Made by a program: the position numbers and the translations under genes. Below are positions 8,518-17,399 of a stretch of DNA of 64,000 nt, one piece after another. Source of the DNA: Acinetobacter bohemicus ANC 3994 (GTDB taxonomy: Bacteria > Pseudomonadota > Gammaproteobacteria > Pseudomonadales > Moraxellaceae); NCBI RefSeq assembly GCF_000367925.1, contig NZ_KB849176.1, forward strand, positions 424,191 through 488,190. The letters are read 5' to 3'. The notes under the pieces were generated by a model, which had not been told where the DNA came from, made no database searches, and was given only the letters and a program-made list of their open reading frames with translations. Position 1 is the first letter of the stretch. Every line of letters begins with the position of its first letter.

Positions 8518-8815
8518 TTATAATTAATTCCAGTTAAATGATGTGGTTAGCATGATTCTATCAAGAGGATTGCTAATTTTATAATGTTATTTAGCTTCGA
8601 TATAGATCATTCTTTTTAGCCTACTTTCTATTAATTTTAGACTTCTCATAGGCATTTAGATGCCACTAAAAAGATATTTCTATCCAGACAAAATAAGGCT
8701 GCATTAAGCGCTAAAATTTCGCTATATATGGCGTATAGACATGCTTGGAAAATAAAAATGAGATGGGTAAGGGATTTAGAAATTTTATTATTTGAGTTAG
8801 TTATTAATAAGTTAA

Positions 8816-9002
8816 AACACTCCGATGATGCCGCTGCATGTCATTACCCTTGAACCCTAAAGTTCAAGGTGGACGCGACGCATACTTGCTGGGTTTCCTA
8901 CTCGAAGGCAGGCATACACTCTAAATATACAGAACACAATCCAATGGTGTTGATATCGGCTCAGGGGAACTTGACCCGCTGGCGAACACCTCAGAGATGT
9001 AG
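8816..9002 (-). ncRNA. ssrS: 6S RNA
   Basis: On the minus strand the region reads like E. coli 6S RNA: CTCTGAGGTGTTCGCCAGCG followed by GGTCAAGTTCCCCTGAGCCG, then a central variable part, CCACCTTGAACTTTAGGGTT and CAAGGG, ending GCGGCATCATCGGAG. The two ends pair to close a long bulged hairpin around an open bubble that mimics a promoter and traps sigma70 RNA polymerase in stationary phase. It lies downstream of zapA on the same strand, the classic gammaproteobacterial position. Ends are estimated to within about 5 nt. The 298 nt between uppP and here (8518-8815) show no other feature. Confidence 0.93.
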
Positions 9003-9100
9003 TAAGTATAACGAATAATGCCGCATTGGCAAATCTTCAGTGTGCAGTAACTGTAAACTTACATTTCAAATGCCGATACTTTGTTCAGTTTGAGTAAAAA

Positions 9101-9385
9101 CTAAACTAAATCATCCACATCTTCTAAAATGGTTGCCAGTAAACGCTCGCAATGTGAATACTCTTGCAACGATTTATTCATCGCAAGGACTTCTTGCATC
9201 AACTCTAGCGCCACCATAATGATCAATTTACTTGGCTCAAGACGTGGGGCTTTACGCCGAAAATCATCATACTTTTCATTTAATAATTCAGCGGCACGTT
9301 CTAAATCACCTTTTTCACTTTCAGTCGTGGCTAAACGAAAAGTATGTCCCAATACACGCAGCTCAACAGCAATTTGTTCAGTCAT
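9101..9385 (-). CDS. zapA: Cell division protein ZapA
   Basis: The 94-aa protein is the FtsZ-binding Z-ring stabiliser. Its N-terminal beta-strand unit (VELRVLGHTFRLATTESEKG) and the helix LERAAELLNEKYDDFRRKAP are typical, followed by a helical tetramerisation region from LEPSKLIIMVALELMQEVLA. It is separated by only 2 nt from the upstream coiled-coil gene and precedes 6S RNA, as in many gammaproteobacteria. Confidence 0.95.
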   Translation of the reverse strand: MTEQIAVELRVLGHTFRLATTESEKGDLERAAELLNEKYDDFRRKAPRLEPSKLIIMVALELMQEVLAMNKSLQEYSHCERLLATILEDVDDLV

Positions 9386-9387
9386 GA

Positions 9388-9936
9388 TTAGTCCTCATTT
9401 GCTTCTGTTGGGTGAGCAAGTTGTTGAATTTCTTGCGCGTGATGATCCTGAGCTGTGCCTAAAATAGACAAGCGCTGAATAATGGCTTCGACTTTTGCTT
9501 TGGCATGTTCATTTTTTTGTAACAATCTTTCACGTTCTTGCTGAAAACCCTGAATTTCCTGTTGAGCAAGACGCTGTTCATTTTGCATTTTTTCTTTAAT
9601 GACACGTAATTCATTACGTTCAGCAAGAATTTCCTGAAAACGATTTTTAAGATCGGTACAACTTTTTTCCAAACGACTATAACGATCAGCCAATGAGGTC
9701 GCATCCGTATTCAATTGCTTGAATTGAGACTGCGCATCACTTAATTGCTCGCTAAGGTTGTCTATTTCTTCTTGTTTCTGGGTAATGATGCCGTTCTTTT
9801 GCACAATTTGGGCATGATGATGTTCGGCAGAATTTTCTTTTGCCGCGGTGAGTGCATTATTTTCACTTTCATAATGCGTAAGTCGCGTTTTTAAAACGCC
9901 AATATGCGCCTGTAGACGCTGTAATTCTTCTAACAT
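9388..9936 (-). CDS. Coiled-coil protein in the zapA operon
   Basis: The 182-aa protein is almost wholly heptad-like: MLEELQRLQAHIGVLKTRLT, then a long stretch rich in Gln/Glu/Leu (EEIDNLSEQLSDAQSQFKQL, QEERERLL-like repeats) ending near residue 165. A short TIGR02449/ZapB-like coiled-coil gene is often found before zapA, and the N-terminus resembles it, but this protein is longer. ATG 9936 is preferred; upstream in-frame codons to 10041 run over the divergent ygfB start. It is probably a Z-ring-associated factor by position; function inferred. Confidence 0.75.
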   Translation of the reverse strand: MLEELQRLQAHIGVLKTRLTHYESENNALTAAKENSAEHHHAQIVQKNGIITQKQEEIDNLSEQLSDAQSQFKQLNTDATSLADRYSRLEKSCTDLKNRFQEILAERNELRVIKEKMQNEQRLAQQEIQGFQQERERLLQKNEHAKAKVEAIIQRLSILGTAQDHHAQEIQQLAHPTEANED

Positions 9937-10000
9937 ATCGTAGTCGCACAGTATTGCAAACAAAGGTAATATATACGAAGTATAGAGATTGGATAAACGA

Positions 10001-10633
10001 ATGCAAGACGATATTTCAGGTTGGTCGGAATGGCACCACAATTTTTCAAAAATTGAAGAGATTTCAAGCCCAAGTGAGTTACATGGATTACTTACAGGTA
10101 TTGTTTGTGTTACTCAAGCACCAAAAAGTGAGGAATGGCAACAAATTTTAGCAACACTTGAAATTCCAGCATTGGATGAAGAAGTGCTAGATTTGTTAAC
10201 TGGTGAAGCAGAAGATATTGCGCATGCATTATCGGATGATGAACTGGATTATTTACCACTGCTTCCAGACGATGAGCATGTCCTTGCTGACCGTGTACAA
10301 GCCTTGGCAGATTGGTGTGCAGGCGTCGTACTGGGCTTTGGTTTGGCTTCAGGTCATATTCGTCAAGATGAAATGGAACTGATTGAACATCTACAAGATG
10401 TAGCAGCAGTTGAATTTGAAGAATCGGATAATGACGAAGAAGGTGAGGAAAGTTATCAGGAACTTTATGAATTTGTGCGTTTAATTCCTGTTAGTCTGTC
10501 TTTGGGACGCAAAAAAGTGGAAATTGCAGAAACACCGTTGCTGAAAAATCTTCAGCCGCAATTGAAACAAAATGCAGCTGCACCAGAAACAAACAATATT
10601 GTAGAAATGTTTACACCGCATCGTCCAAGCTAA
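10001..10633 (+). CDS. ygfB: UPF0149 family protein YgfB
   Basis: The 210-aa acidic helical protein has the UPF0149/YecA core: SPSELHGLLTGIVCV near the N-terminus and LADWCAGVVLGFGLASG in the middle, then a Glu/Asp-rich loop (FEESDNDEEGEESYQELYEF). In Pseudomonas, YgfB modulates ampC-related expression through AlpA; a role here is not evident. ATG 10001 is preferred over a TTG 12 nt upstream. It is followed 76 nt later by pepP, a conserved pair. Confidence 0.92.
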   Translation: MQDDISGWSEWHHNFSKIEEISSPSELHGLLTGIVCVTQAPKSEEWQQILATLEIPALDEEVLDLLTGEAEDIAHALSDDELDYLPLLPDDEHVLADRVQALADWCAGVVLGFGLASGHIRQDEMELIEHLQDVAAVEFEESDNDEEGEESYQELYEFVRLIPVSLSLGRKKVEIAETPLLKNLQPQLKQNAAAPETNNIVEMFTPHRPS

Positions 10634-10709
10634 TTCAGACGACGGTGATGTAACAACAAGCAATATAAAAGTTATCAACTCCATTCATAAAAGATAAAAG
10701 TACCTCTCA

Positions 10710-12032
10710 ATGATGAAACTGACTCAAGCAGATTTTCAGGAACGTCGCGACCGCCTAGCAGAAGAAATGGGTCCGCACAGTATTGCGATTATTGCCACCA
10801 GTCCGGTTGCTATGCGTAACCGTGATGCAGATTATAAATTTCGTGCGGACAGTAGTTTTTTCTATCTGACGGGATTTGCCGAACCTGAAGCAGTGGCAAT
10901 CATTGAGACCTTTGAGTCTATAGATGAAGGTTATACCTATAGCTTGTTCTGCCGCGAACGTGACCGTGAAATGGAAATTTGGCACGGTTACCGAGCGGGG
11001 GTTGATGGTGCTGTGGAGGATTATGATGCCGATGAAGCTTATGCCATTGATCTGCTGGATGAGGAAATTATTGAGAAACTGCTCAATAAGCAAAAATTAT
11101 TTTATCGCATGGGGCAACAAGCTGATTTTGATGCACGTGTAGCCAAATGGATTGCTGAAGCGAATGGTGAATCGCGTAAAGGCACATCTGCGCCTGCACA
11201 GGTGATTCAACTCGATCGTATTTTAGATGAAATGCGTTTGCATAAATCGACACAAGAAATTGAATTGATGCAAATCGCATCGACTATTTCAGCTCAAGCA
11301 CATACCCGTGCCATGCAAGCGGTTAAGCCGGGCATGATGGAATATGCGCTTGAAGCCGAACTAAATTATATTTTTGGTCAAAATGGTTGTGTGCCTTCGT
11401 ATAACAGTATTGTTGGCGGTGGTGAAAATGGCTGTATTCTGCATTATGTTGAAAATGACAAAGTACTGAAAGATGGTGATTTAGTCCTGATTGATGCGGC
11501 TTGTGAATATCAGCTGTATGCCTCGGACATTACCCGTACTTTTCCAGTCAACGGCAAATTTAGCCCTGAACAAAAAGCGTTATATGACGTTGTTTTAAAA
11601 GCACAGCTTGCAGCCATTGATGCTGTGCGTATCGGTAATTCGTATAAAGAACCGCATCGTATTGCAGTACGTATTTTGGTGCAGGGTTTACTTGATTTGG
11701 GTCTGATGCAAGGTGATATTGAACAGATTATTGAATCTGAAAGTTTCCATCAATTCTATATGCATGGTACAGGTCACTGGTTGGGTATGGATGTGCATGA
11801 TGTGGGTTCATATAAAACTGAAGGTGAATGGCGTGCTTATGAAGAAGGCATGGCGGTAACTGTTGAACCGGGGCTTTATATTGCACCAGATGATGAAACT
11901 GTCGATGCGAAATGGCGTGGCATTGGCATTCGTATTGAAGATGATGTGGTTGTGACCAAAAATGGACCACGTGTTTTAACTGCTGCGGTAGTGAAAACTG
12001 TTGAAGAAATTGAAGCGTTGATGGCTCAATAA
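10710..12032 (+). CDS. pepP: Xaa-Pro aminopeptidase P
   Basis: The 440-aa cytoplasmic enzyme releases N-terminal residues preceding proline. It has an N-terminal creatinase-like domain (DADYKFRADSSFFYLTGF) and the pita-bread catalytic domain with the dinuclear metal ligands in LIDAACEYQLYASDITRTF (both Asp), HGTGHWLGMDVHD (His), TVEPGLYI (Glu) and IRIEDDVVV (Glu). The start is ATGATG at 10710; either Met is possible. It is usually followed directly by ubiH, but here a foreign-looking insert separates them. Confidence 0.96.
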   Translation: MMKLTQADFQERRDRLAEEMGPHSIAIIATSPVAMRNRDADYKFRADSSFFYLTGFAEPEAVAIIETFESIDEGYTYSLFCRERDREMEIWHGYRAGVDGAVEDYDADEAYAIDLLDEEIIEKLLNKQKLFYRMGQQADFDARVAKWIAEANGESRKGTSAPAQVIQLDRILDEMRLHKSTQEIELMQIASTISAQAHTRAMQAVKPGMMEYALEAELNYIFGQNGCVPSYNSIVGGGENGCILHYVENDKVLKDGDLVLIDAACEYQLYASDITRTFPVNGKFSPEQKALYDVVLKAQLAAIDAVRIGNSYKEPHRIAVRILVQGLLDLGLMQGDIEQIIESESFHQFYMHGTGHWLGMDVHDVGSYKTEGEWRAYEEGMAVTVEPGLYIAPDDETVDAKWRGIGIRIEDDVVVTKNGPRVLTAAVVKTVEEIEALMAQ

Positions 12033-12042
12033 TTAAAATGAG

Positions 12043-12082
12043 CGTTAAAAGCCGATCTGAAGTAAAAGATCGGCTTTTAACG
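12043..12082 (+). terminator. Intrinsic terminator after pepP
   Basis: A perfect 16-bp stem: CGTTAAAAGCCGATCT (12043-12058) pairs with AGATCGGCTTTTAACG (12067-12082) across an 8-nt loop. The T run lies inside the outer stem, so termination may also work leftward. Its core, AAAAGCCG...CGGCTTTTAA, recurs at 14037. Confidence 0.85.
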
Positions 12083-12199
12083 TTCTGGAGAATAAGTTTT
12101 GTAGATGAGGCTTTACTTTTTAGTGTTGTTTTTATTCATGATTCTAGTAAAGTTAGATTTTATTAAATCAGATAACTTTTTAAGTTTGTAAAATCGAAA

Positions 12200-13840
12200 A
12201 TGATGAATAAATTAAATTTAATGGTGAAAATTGGGGTTACTTTCGTAATTTATTTAATATTGGCAGGATGTGTTACACAGCCACAAAAGAAATATTTGAA
12301 TACAGATGTAAAAGGGATATTCGAACCTATAAAACAAGGAGAGAAATTATATCCAGTAGTATTGAGTGTTAGTTTTAACACTGGAAATACTTTCCCTTAT
12401 TTATTGGTAGAAAGCCTTTCTGAAAAAACAGAGATACTAGGGAAAAATAAAATATATAGCATTAATGTCATAAATAACCATGCTTCAAGCTCTACATTTG
12501 TTTATAGTGGGAAATTACCTGCTGGAGAATATCGTCTTACTGAGTTAAGTACTTTAAATTCTGGGGGGGGAGTTCCAGACTATAGATACATTAGCTTGTC
12601 AAATAAAAATGAAGTAGGTCTGGTAAGTAATTTTAAAGTAGAAGAAAATACAACCACTGATTTGGGGCGTATAATTTTAACTCATGCAAATGATAAGTAT
12701 TTTATTTCTAGGGCTGAGAATATACCATCAAATAAAAGTTTAGTTACCAAACTTGGAAAAAACTATCTTGAAGCGATTTATAAAGATAGGATTTTTACGG
12801 GATGGGAACAACCACTTACACGACAAGAGAAACATTTTGGTAATATAGAAAAAATACTACCATTTGGTATGAATTGTATTAAGGAAAAAAAGGATAATGT
12901 AATTCTCGCTGCAAGTAAGATAGGTTCAGTTTTCTATCTTCCGCTTGAAAATAAAGTAAAAAATTCAAAAATAATTCAAACTAAAGATGGTTTAAACTTG
13001 CACTGTATAACAGTAAAAGAAAATAGTGATTTTGATTTTCTAGCCTATGGTGAGATGAATGCACTTTATAAATACCAAAAGGTGAATGATGTACTTACGC
13101 CGATTGACACTGGTAATTTACCTATAGGAATAGTTGTCTCTGTAGTTGGGGATGAAAAAAATGGATGGTTTATAGCACATCTTGTTGATAAAAAAGTGAC
13201 TATTTATCGTAGTGATCGTCTAGAAAAAGGTGATTGGAAACCAATGGTTACGAAGGATACTTATCATAATCCATTGATAAATGGTTTTTGGATGTGGGAG
13301 GATGATAAAGGATTTGATTATGCTGAAATGTTTGGAAGTATTAATCGATTTGATTATGCTACAAAAAAGTGGACTGAAAATCGAGTACCAAATGATGCAA
13401 ATATTACAAAGTTAGTGATTAACCCTGATCAGTCATTTAGTTTAATTACTTCTATGAAATCTGGTTTAGCTGGTGTTTTTGCAAATCAATTTAATTCAAA
13501 AGATCATGGTGTGACATGGCAAAAAATAGACAGTCCATTTAAGGTAAATATGTGGCCTATACAATATTCAAAGCAAGGCGATAGATATGTAGTTGCTACT
13601 GCTTTTAGCCCTAAGACATTGGCTCTTACTGAGGATATGGGGAAAACATGGCAAAAACATCAGATAATGCCTTACAGTTCTATAGTAGTTTTGAATTCTG
13701 GAGCACTTCTTAATATTCGTTCTACAGTTAATTATGCGACAGTTACACTATCAGAAGATAAAGGTAAAACTTGGTCGGGTATTTATAATAGTTACAATAA
13801 AGCATTAGAAAATTTAGAAAAGTCCTCGCCTAAAAGATAA
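12200..13840 (+). CDS. Putative lipoprotein with sialidase-type Asp-box repeats
   Basis: The 546-aa protein starts with a lipoprotein signal (MVKIGVTFVIYLILAGC, Cys about residue 24) and a Q/K-rich linker, so it should be lipid-anchored. The C-terminal half holds at least three Asp boxes of the S/T-x-D-x-G-x-T-W type: SKDHGVTW, TEDMGKTW and SEDKGKTW, spaced as blades of a beta-propeller. Catalytic sialidase Arg/Tyr residues were not identified, so a carbohydrate- or protein-binding propeller is the safer reading. The gene is visibly more A+T-rich than pepP and ubiH and sits alone between two terminators, which suggests lateral gain. Confidence 0.8.
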   Translation: MMNKLNLMVKIGVTFVIYLILAGCVTQPQKKYLNTDVKGIFEPIKQGEKLYPVVLSVSFNTGNTFPYLLVESLSEKTEILGKNKIYSINVINNHASSSTFVYSGKLPAGEYRLTELSTLNSGGGVPDYRYISLSNKNEVGLVSNFKVEENTTTDLGRIILTHANDKYFISRAENIPSNKSLVTKLGKNYLEAIYKDRIFTGWEQPLTRQEKHFGNIEKILPFGMNCIKEKKDNVILAASKIGSVFYLPLENKVKNSKIIQTKDGLNLHCITVKENSDFDFLAYGEMNALYKYQKVNDVLTPIDTGNLPIGIVVSVVGDEKNGWFIAHLVDKKVTIYRSDRLEKGDWKPMVTKDTYHNPLINGFWMWEDDKGFDYAEMFGSINRFDYATKKWTENRVPNDANITKLVINPDQSFSLITSMKSGLAGVFANQFNSKDHGVTWQKIDSPFKVNMWPIQYSKQGDRYVVATAFSPKTLALTEDMGKTWQKHQIMPYSSIVVLNSGALLNIRSTVNYATVTLSEDKGKTWSGIYNSYNKALENLEKSSPKR

Positions 13841-14036
13841 TTGATGCTTTATAGAAAATGAGCTATTTATTAAATCTTAAACTTGATGTCGGGTCGAATG
13901 TACAACTTTAATGAATTTGATTCAAAGAAATTGTGGCTTATTTAAAAATATAAATCCTTATTTTATTTAGGTAATTTCTTGTTTTAAATATCGTTTAATT
14001 AGTTTGATTGGTGTGGAATATACCAATTTGTGATTT

Positions 14037-14069
14037 AAAAAAGCCGCCTTGGGAACAAGTCGGCTTTTA
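14037..14069 (+). terminator. Intrinsic terminator after the Asp-box lipoprotein
   Basis: AAAAAAGCCGCCTTG and CAAGTCGGCTTTT form a stem (one mismatch) around a GGAA loop, followed by AATGTTTTTTTA. The stem core repeats that of the pepP terminator. It lies about 200 nt after the lipoprotein stop. Confidence 0.75.
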
Positions 14070-14148
14070 ATGTTTTTTTAAATTTTTAAAATAAATTATT
14101 GAAATAATTAGTTTAAATTAAATTAAATTATCTTTTATTTTTATATAA

Positions 14149-14331
14149 ATCATTCGCTTAGGTTCTTTTGATCAGCCCAATCTCAACCGATTAGGCTTTT
14201 TACATGATTATTCACGTTGCACGATTCTAATTCGTTGGATTAAGCAACTATCTGAGCAATATCAGCGAGAAGTCTATAGCGTTGTTACTTCAATCACCAC
14301 CACGACAGAGCTTTACGGTGAAAGTACGTAA
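14149..14331 (+). pseudogene. Decayed coding remnant upstream of ubiH
   Basis: An open frame of about 60 codons without a start codon reads LGSFDQPNLNRLGFLHDYSR then CTILIRWIKQLSEQYQREVY and ends TAA at 14329-14331. Base composition changes sharply here, from the A+T-rich 13841-14148 to normal gene-like composition, which suggests the 3' end of a lost gene. I do not recognise the family. The rest of the 603-nt gap 13841-14443 holds only the terminator at 14037 and the ubiH leader. Confidence 0.35.
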
Positions 14332-14443
14332 AAACATCCACTTTATTATAAAAATTAAGATCTTTGATGTAATATAAAATCCATTAAAAGTTATAGGTAT
14401 TTGAAGGTTGTGACTTCGGATACATCATAAAAAGGATATACGC

Positions 14444-15652
14444 ATGCAGCAAGAAGTGATCATTGTCGGCGGTGGTATGGTCGGACTCAGTCTGGCGTTA
14501 ATGTTGGCCAAGGCAAACATTGCGGTCAAGCTGTTAGAGGCGATTAAGTACCCGAATTATGATGATGCCAATCTTGCGCCATATCACTCCAGTTTTGATG
14601 CGCGAAATAGTGCATTGTCGCGTCGCAGTGTACAAATATATCAAGAGCTGGGTTTATGGAATGCATTGCAAGAACATGCAATCCCAATTCTTGAGGTGCA
14701 TATTACTGAACAAGGCAGTTTTGGTAAGGCACGCTTAAAAGCAGAACAAGAAAAAGTCGAAAGCTTTGGTCAGGTGATTGAAAATGCTTGGTTGGGGCGT
14801 GTACTGCTTACCGAAGTCCGCAAACAGCCGCTGATTGAACTGATTGATGGGGTGCAGGTTACTTCGCTGACGCAAGATACCGATCAAGCATTGATTGAAG
14901 CGATACGTGGCGAAGAACATTTGTCATTACAGGCAAAATTAGTGATTGCTGCCGATGGTCGTGATTCATTTTGCCGTAAAGCCCTCGGTGTTGGCGCAAG
15001 CGAACATGATTACGATCAAGTTGCGATTGTGACCACAGTACAAACGTCGAAACCGCATAACCATGTTGGTTTTGAACGCTTTAGCCATTTAGGGCCTCTG
15101 GCATTATTACCTTTACCGGGTGAATATCGTCGCTCTGTGGTCTGGCCTGTGAAAAAAGGCACAGAAGGCGAATGGTTGGGCGATGAAAATGATCAACATT
15201 TCCTTGATGCTTTACAAGAAACCTATGGCGACCGTGCAGGTAAATTTCAAAAAACAGGTAAACGCTTTAGCTTCCCATTGTCACAAGTGCTTGCAGAAAA
15301 ACAAGCAGTCGGTCGCGTGGTACTGATGGGGAATGCAGCACACACCATTCATCCTGTAGCAGGGCAAGGTTTCAACCTGTGTATGCGTGATGCTTATGTT
15401 TTAGTTCGTTATCTGACAGAGCAACTCGTACAATCGGATGATATTGGTCAGCCAAGTATGTTGCTTGCTTATGAGCAAGCCCGTTTAACCGATCAACAAC
15501 GTGTGATTAAGTTCTGCGATTCTGTGGTACGTGGTTTTAGTAATCAAAATCCGATACTCAAATTTATCCGAAACACAGGTTTGCTTGCTTTTGATACCAT
15601 TCCGGGCATTAAACCGCTTGTTGCCAATTACGCGATGGGGCTAAAAGCATGA
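14444..15652 (+). CDS. ubiH: FAD-dependent ubiquinone biosynthesis hydroxylase UbiH
   Basis: The 402-aa class A flavoprotein monooxygenase hydroxylates the quinone ring (2-octaprenyl-6-methoxyphenol step) in ubiquinone synthesis. Motifs: Rossmann GGGMVGLSLALMLA at residues 8-21, the ARNSALSRRSVQIYQELGLW segment, the mid-protein VIAADGRDSFCRKALG (DG motif), and the C-terminal GNAAHTIHPVAGQGFNLCMRD FAD-ribityl motif. It is coupled to the next gene by a 4-nt ATGA overlap. Confidence 0.93.
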   Translation: MQQEVIIVGGGMVGLSLALMLAKANIAVKLLEAIKYPNYDDANLAPYHSSFDARNSALSRRSVQIYQELGLWNALQEHAIPILEVHITEQGSFGKARLKAEQEKVESFGQVIENAWLGRVLLTEVRKQPLIELIDGVQVTSLTQDTDQALIEAIRGEEHLSLQAKLVIAADGRDSFCRKALGVGASEHDYDQVAIVTTVQTSKPHNHVGFERFSHLGPLALLPLPGEYRRSVVWPVKKGTEGEWLGDENDQHFLDALQETYGDRAGKFQKTGKRFSFPLSQVLAEKQAVGRVVLMGNAAHTIHPVAGQGFNLCMRDAYVLVRYLTEQLVQSDDIGQPSMLLAYEQARLTDQQRVIKFCDSVVRGFSNQNPILKFIRNTGLLAFDTIPGIKPLVANYAMGLKA

Positions 15653-16890
15653 GTGATGTTCTCGATGTCCTAGAGGTTGTCATTATTGGCGGTGGCTTAG
15701 TCGGTGGTTTAACTGCCTTGCTGCTTGCCCAAGGTGGCGTACAAGCAACGGTTTTAGATGCTGCTCCCATTCTGGATGAAACCAAAACTTTAGCCGTTGC
15801 CAATCCGCGTGTATTGGCATTAAGCCAAGCGACCATTCATTTGCTAAAAACAGTGCATGTGTGGGACAAACTTGCGCGTCACATGCCTTATAGCGGTATG
15901 CAAGTGTGGAATAAAAATGGTTATGGTGAAATCAATTTTGGACAGCCTAGCCAAAACATGCCCAGTGCTGAACAGACTTTAGGTTCGATGGTGGAACCGA
16001 GTGTTTTGAATTTAGCCATTCAGCAAAAAATGCTAGAACAGGTTAAAGATTACCGGACTCAAGTCAAAGTCACCCGTGTAGAACAAGGTATTGGGGTTTG
16101 GCATATTCACCTTGCCGATGGTTCACAGCTAAAAACCAAATTGGTGATCGGTGCAGATGGTGCAAATTCATTTGTACGAGAGCAAGCTTTTATCGATATT
16201 GATGTCTTGGATTATAAGCAAGCAGGTTTGACCTGTGCGATTCGAACGGCACAGCCACATTTACATGTCGCGCGTCAAATTTTCCTTGAAACGGGGCCGT
16301 TGGCCTTTTTACCGATGGCGAGTTTAAAACCTGAACAAGAAGGTCATTGGCAATCCATCGTTTGGACATTACCAGATGATTATGCCGAAGAATATGCAAC
16401 TCTGGATGATGCAAATTTTTGTGCGCTTCTCACCCGTGAAAGCCATCATATGTTGGGTCAAGTTCTAGAGGCGACGCCACGCGCACAATTTCCACTGAAA
16501 GCACGTGCAGCACAGCAATATGTCAAAGCGGGCTTAGCGTTAATTGGTGATGCTGCACATGTGATTCATCCTTTAGCAGGGCAAGGAGTGAATATTGGGT
16601 GCTTGGATGCCGCTATTTTATGTGATGTGTTGCTGCATGATCAAAAGCGTGGTGTATGGGCACACGAGCAAACCCTACAGCGTTATGAGCACCGCCGTAA
16701 AGGACAAAATGATGCCATGATGCACAGTATGTCTGCACTGGGTTGGTTGGAGACGACACAGCTTTTTCCAGTGGTATGGGCGCGAAATTTTGGCTTAAAA
16801 CAAGTGGAGCAGCATGCGATTTTAAAAGATGCCTTTTTGTCTCAAGCCAATGGATTGCAGGTTTTAAAACAGACCATGTATGCTGTTTAA
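15649..16890 (+). CDS. ubiI: FAD-dependent ubiquinone biosynthesis hydroxylase UbiI/VisC-like
   Basis: The 413-aa paralogue of the preceding UbiH has IIGGGLVGGLTALLLAQGGV near the N-terminus, VIGADGANSFVREQA in the middle and GDAAHVIHPLAGQGVNIGCL for FAD binding. UbiI carries out C5 hydroxylation in ubiquinone synthesis; UbiF- or UbiL-type paralogues have the same architecture, so the ring position is inferred. It overlaps ubiH by 4 nt. Confidence 0.85.
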   Translation: MSDVLDVLEVVIIGGGLVGGLTALLLAQGGVQATVLDAAPILDETKTLAVANPRVLALSQATIHLLKTVHVWDKLARHMPYSGMQVWNKNGYGEINFGQPSQNMPSAEQTLGSMVEPSVLNLAIQQKMLEQVKDYRTQVKVTRVEQGIGVWHIHLADGSQLKTKLVIGADGANSFVREQAFIDIDVLDYKQAGLTCAIRTAQPHLHVARQIFLETGPLAFLPMASLKPEQEGHWQSIVWTLPDDYAEEYATLDDANFCALLTRESHHMLGQVLEATPRAQFPLKARAAQQYVKAGLALIGDAAHVIHPLAGQGVNIGCLDAAILCDVLLHDQKRGVWAHEQTLQRYEHRRKGQNDAMMHSMSALGWLETTQLFPVVWARNFGLKQVEQHAILKDAFLSQANGLQVLKQTMYAV

Positions 16891-17067
16891 TTTTGAAAAT
16901 GCTGCTTTTTGTACAAATATTCATATAAGTTTACTTTTTTGATTAAAAAAGATACGAATTTTTAATATTTGACTCTATGCGAAATGCTCAGAGATTGCTA
17001 AATTTCTTCCTAATTCGCATCCAATTTAAATTGGATCAATAGAAGTCATTTGTGGGGAGAAATAAAG

Positions 17068-17319
17068 ATGACGGATATGAATGACTACGACGACGTAGAA
17101 GAAACAGCAGTAGATGATGATGAAGCCAAAGCGGCTGAAAAAGGTGCATCTGACAGCAGTGAAAGTAGTGCAACTGATGGCGATATGGCAGAAGCTGAAA
17201 CATTGACTGTGACAGCAAAGTTGAAGCAACGTCAGGCATTGGAAGATGAAGTTGCAGCCTTTCTGGCACGTGGTGGACGCATTACGGAAGTTCCTGCGGA
17301 CGAATCTGCAAAAGATTAA
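17068..17319 (+). CDS. SutA-like small acidic protein
   Basis: The 83-aa protein has a very acidic, probably disordered N-terminal half (MTDMNDYDDVEETAVDDDEA) and a short helical C-terminal block QALEDEVAAFLARGGRITEV, like the conserved part of Pseudomonas SutA, an RNA-polymerase-binding factor of slow-growing cells. ATG 17068 has GGGGAGA about 7 nt upstream; a start 18 nt earlier would lie over this site. Monocistronic with its own terminator. SutA function is inferred from the short match. Confidence 0.65.
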   Translation: MTDMNDYDDVEETAVDDDEAKAAEKGASDSSESSATDGDMAEAETLTVTAKLKQRQALEDEVAAFLARGGRITEVPADESAKD

Positions 17320-17349
17320 TCCTTTTTTGCTCTATTTTGTCAGAGCGAT

Positions 17350-17379
17350 AAAAAAGCATCACTTCGGTGATGCTTTTTT
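17350..17379. terminator. Bidirectional terminator between sutA-like gene and rsmI
   Basis: A 13-bp perfect stem AAAAAAGCATCAC / GTGATGCTTTTTT with a TTCG tetraloop. A and T runs on both sides let it serve the two convergent genes. Confidence 0.95.
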
Positions 17380-17399
17380 AGTTTTGATGGACTAATGCT

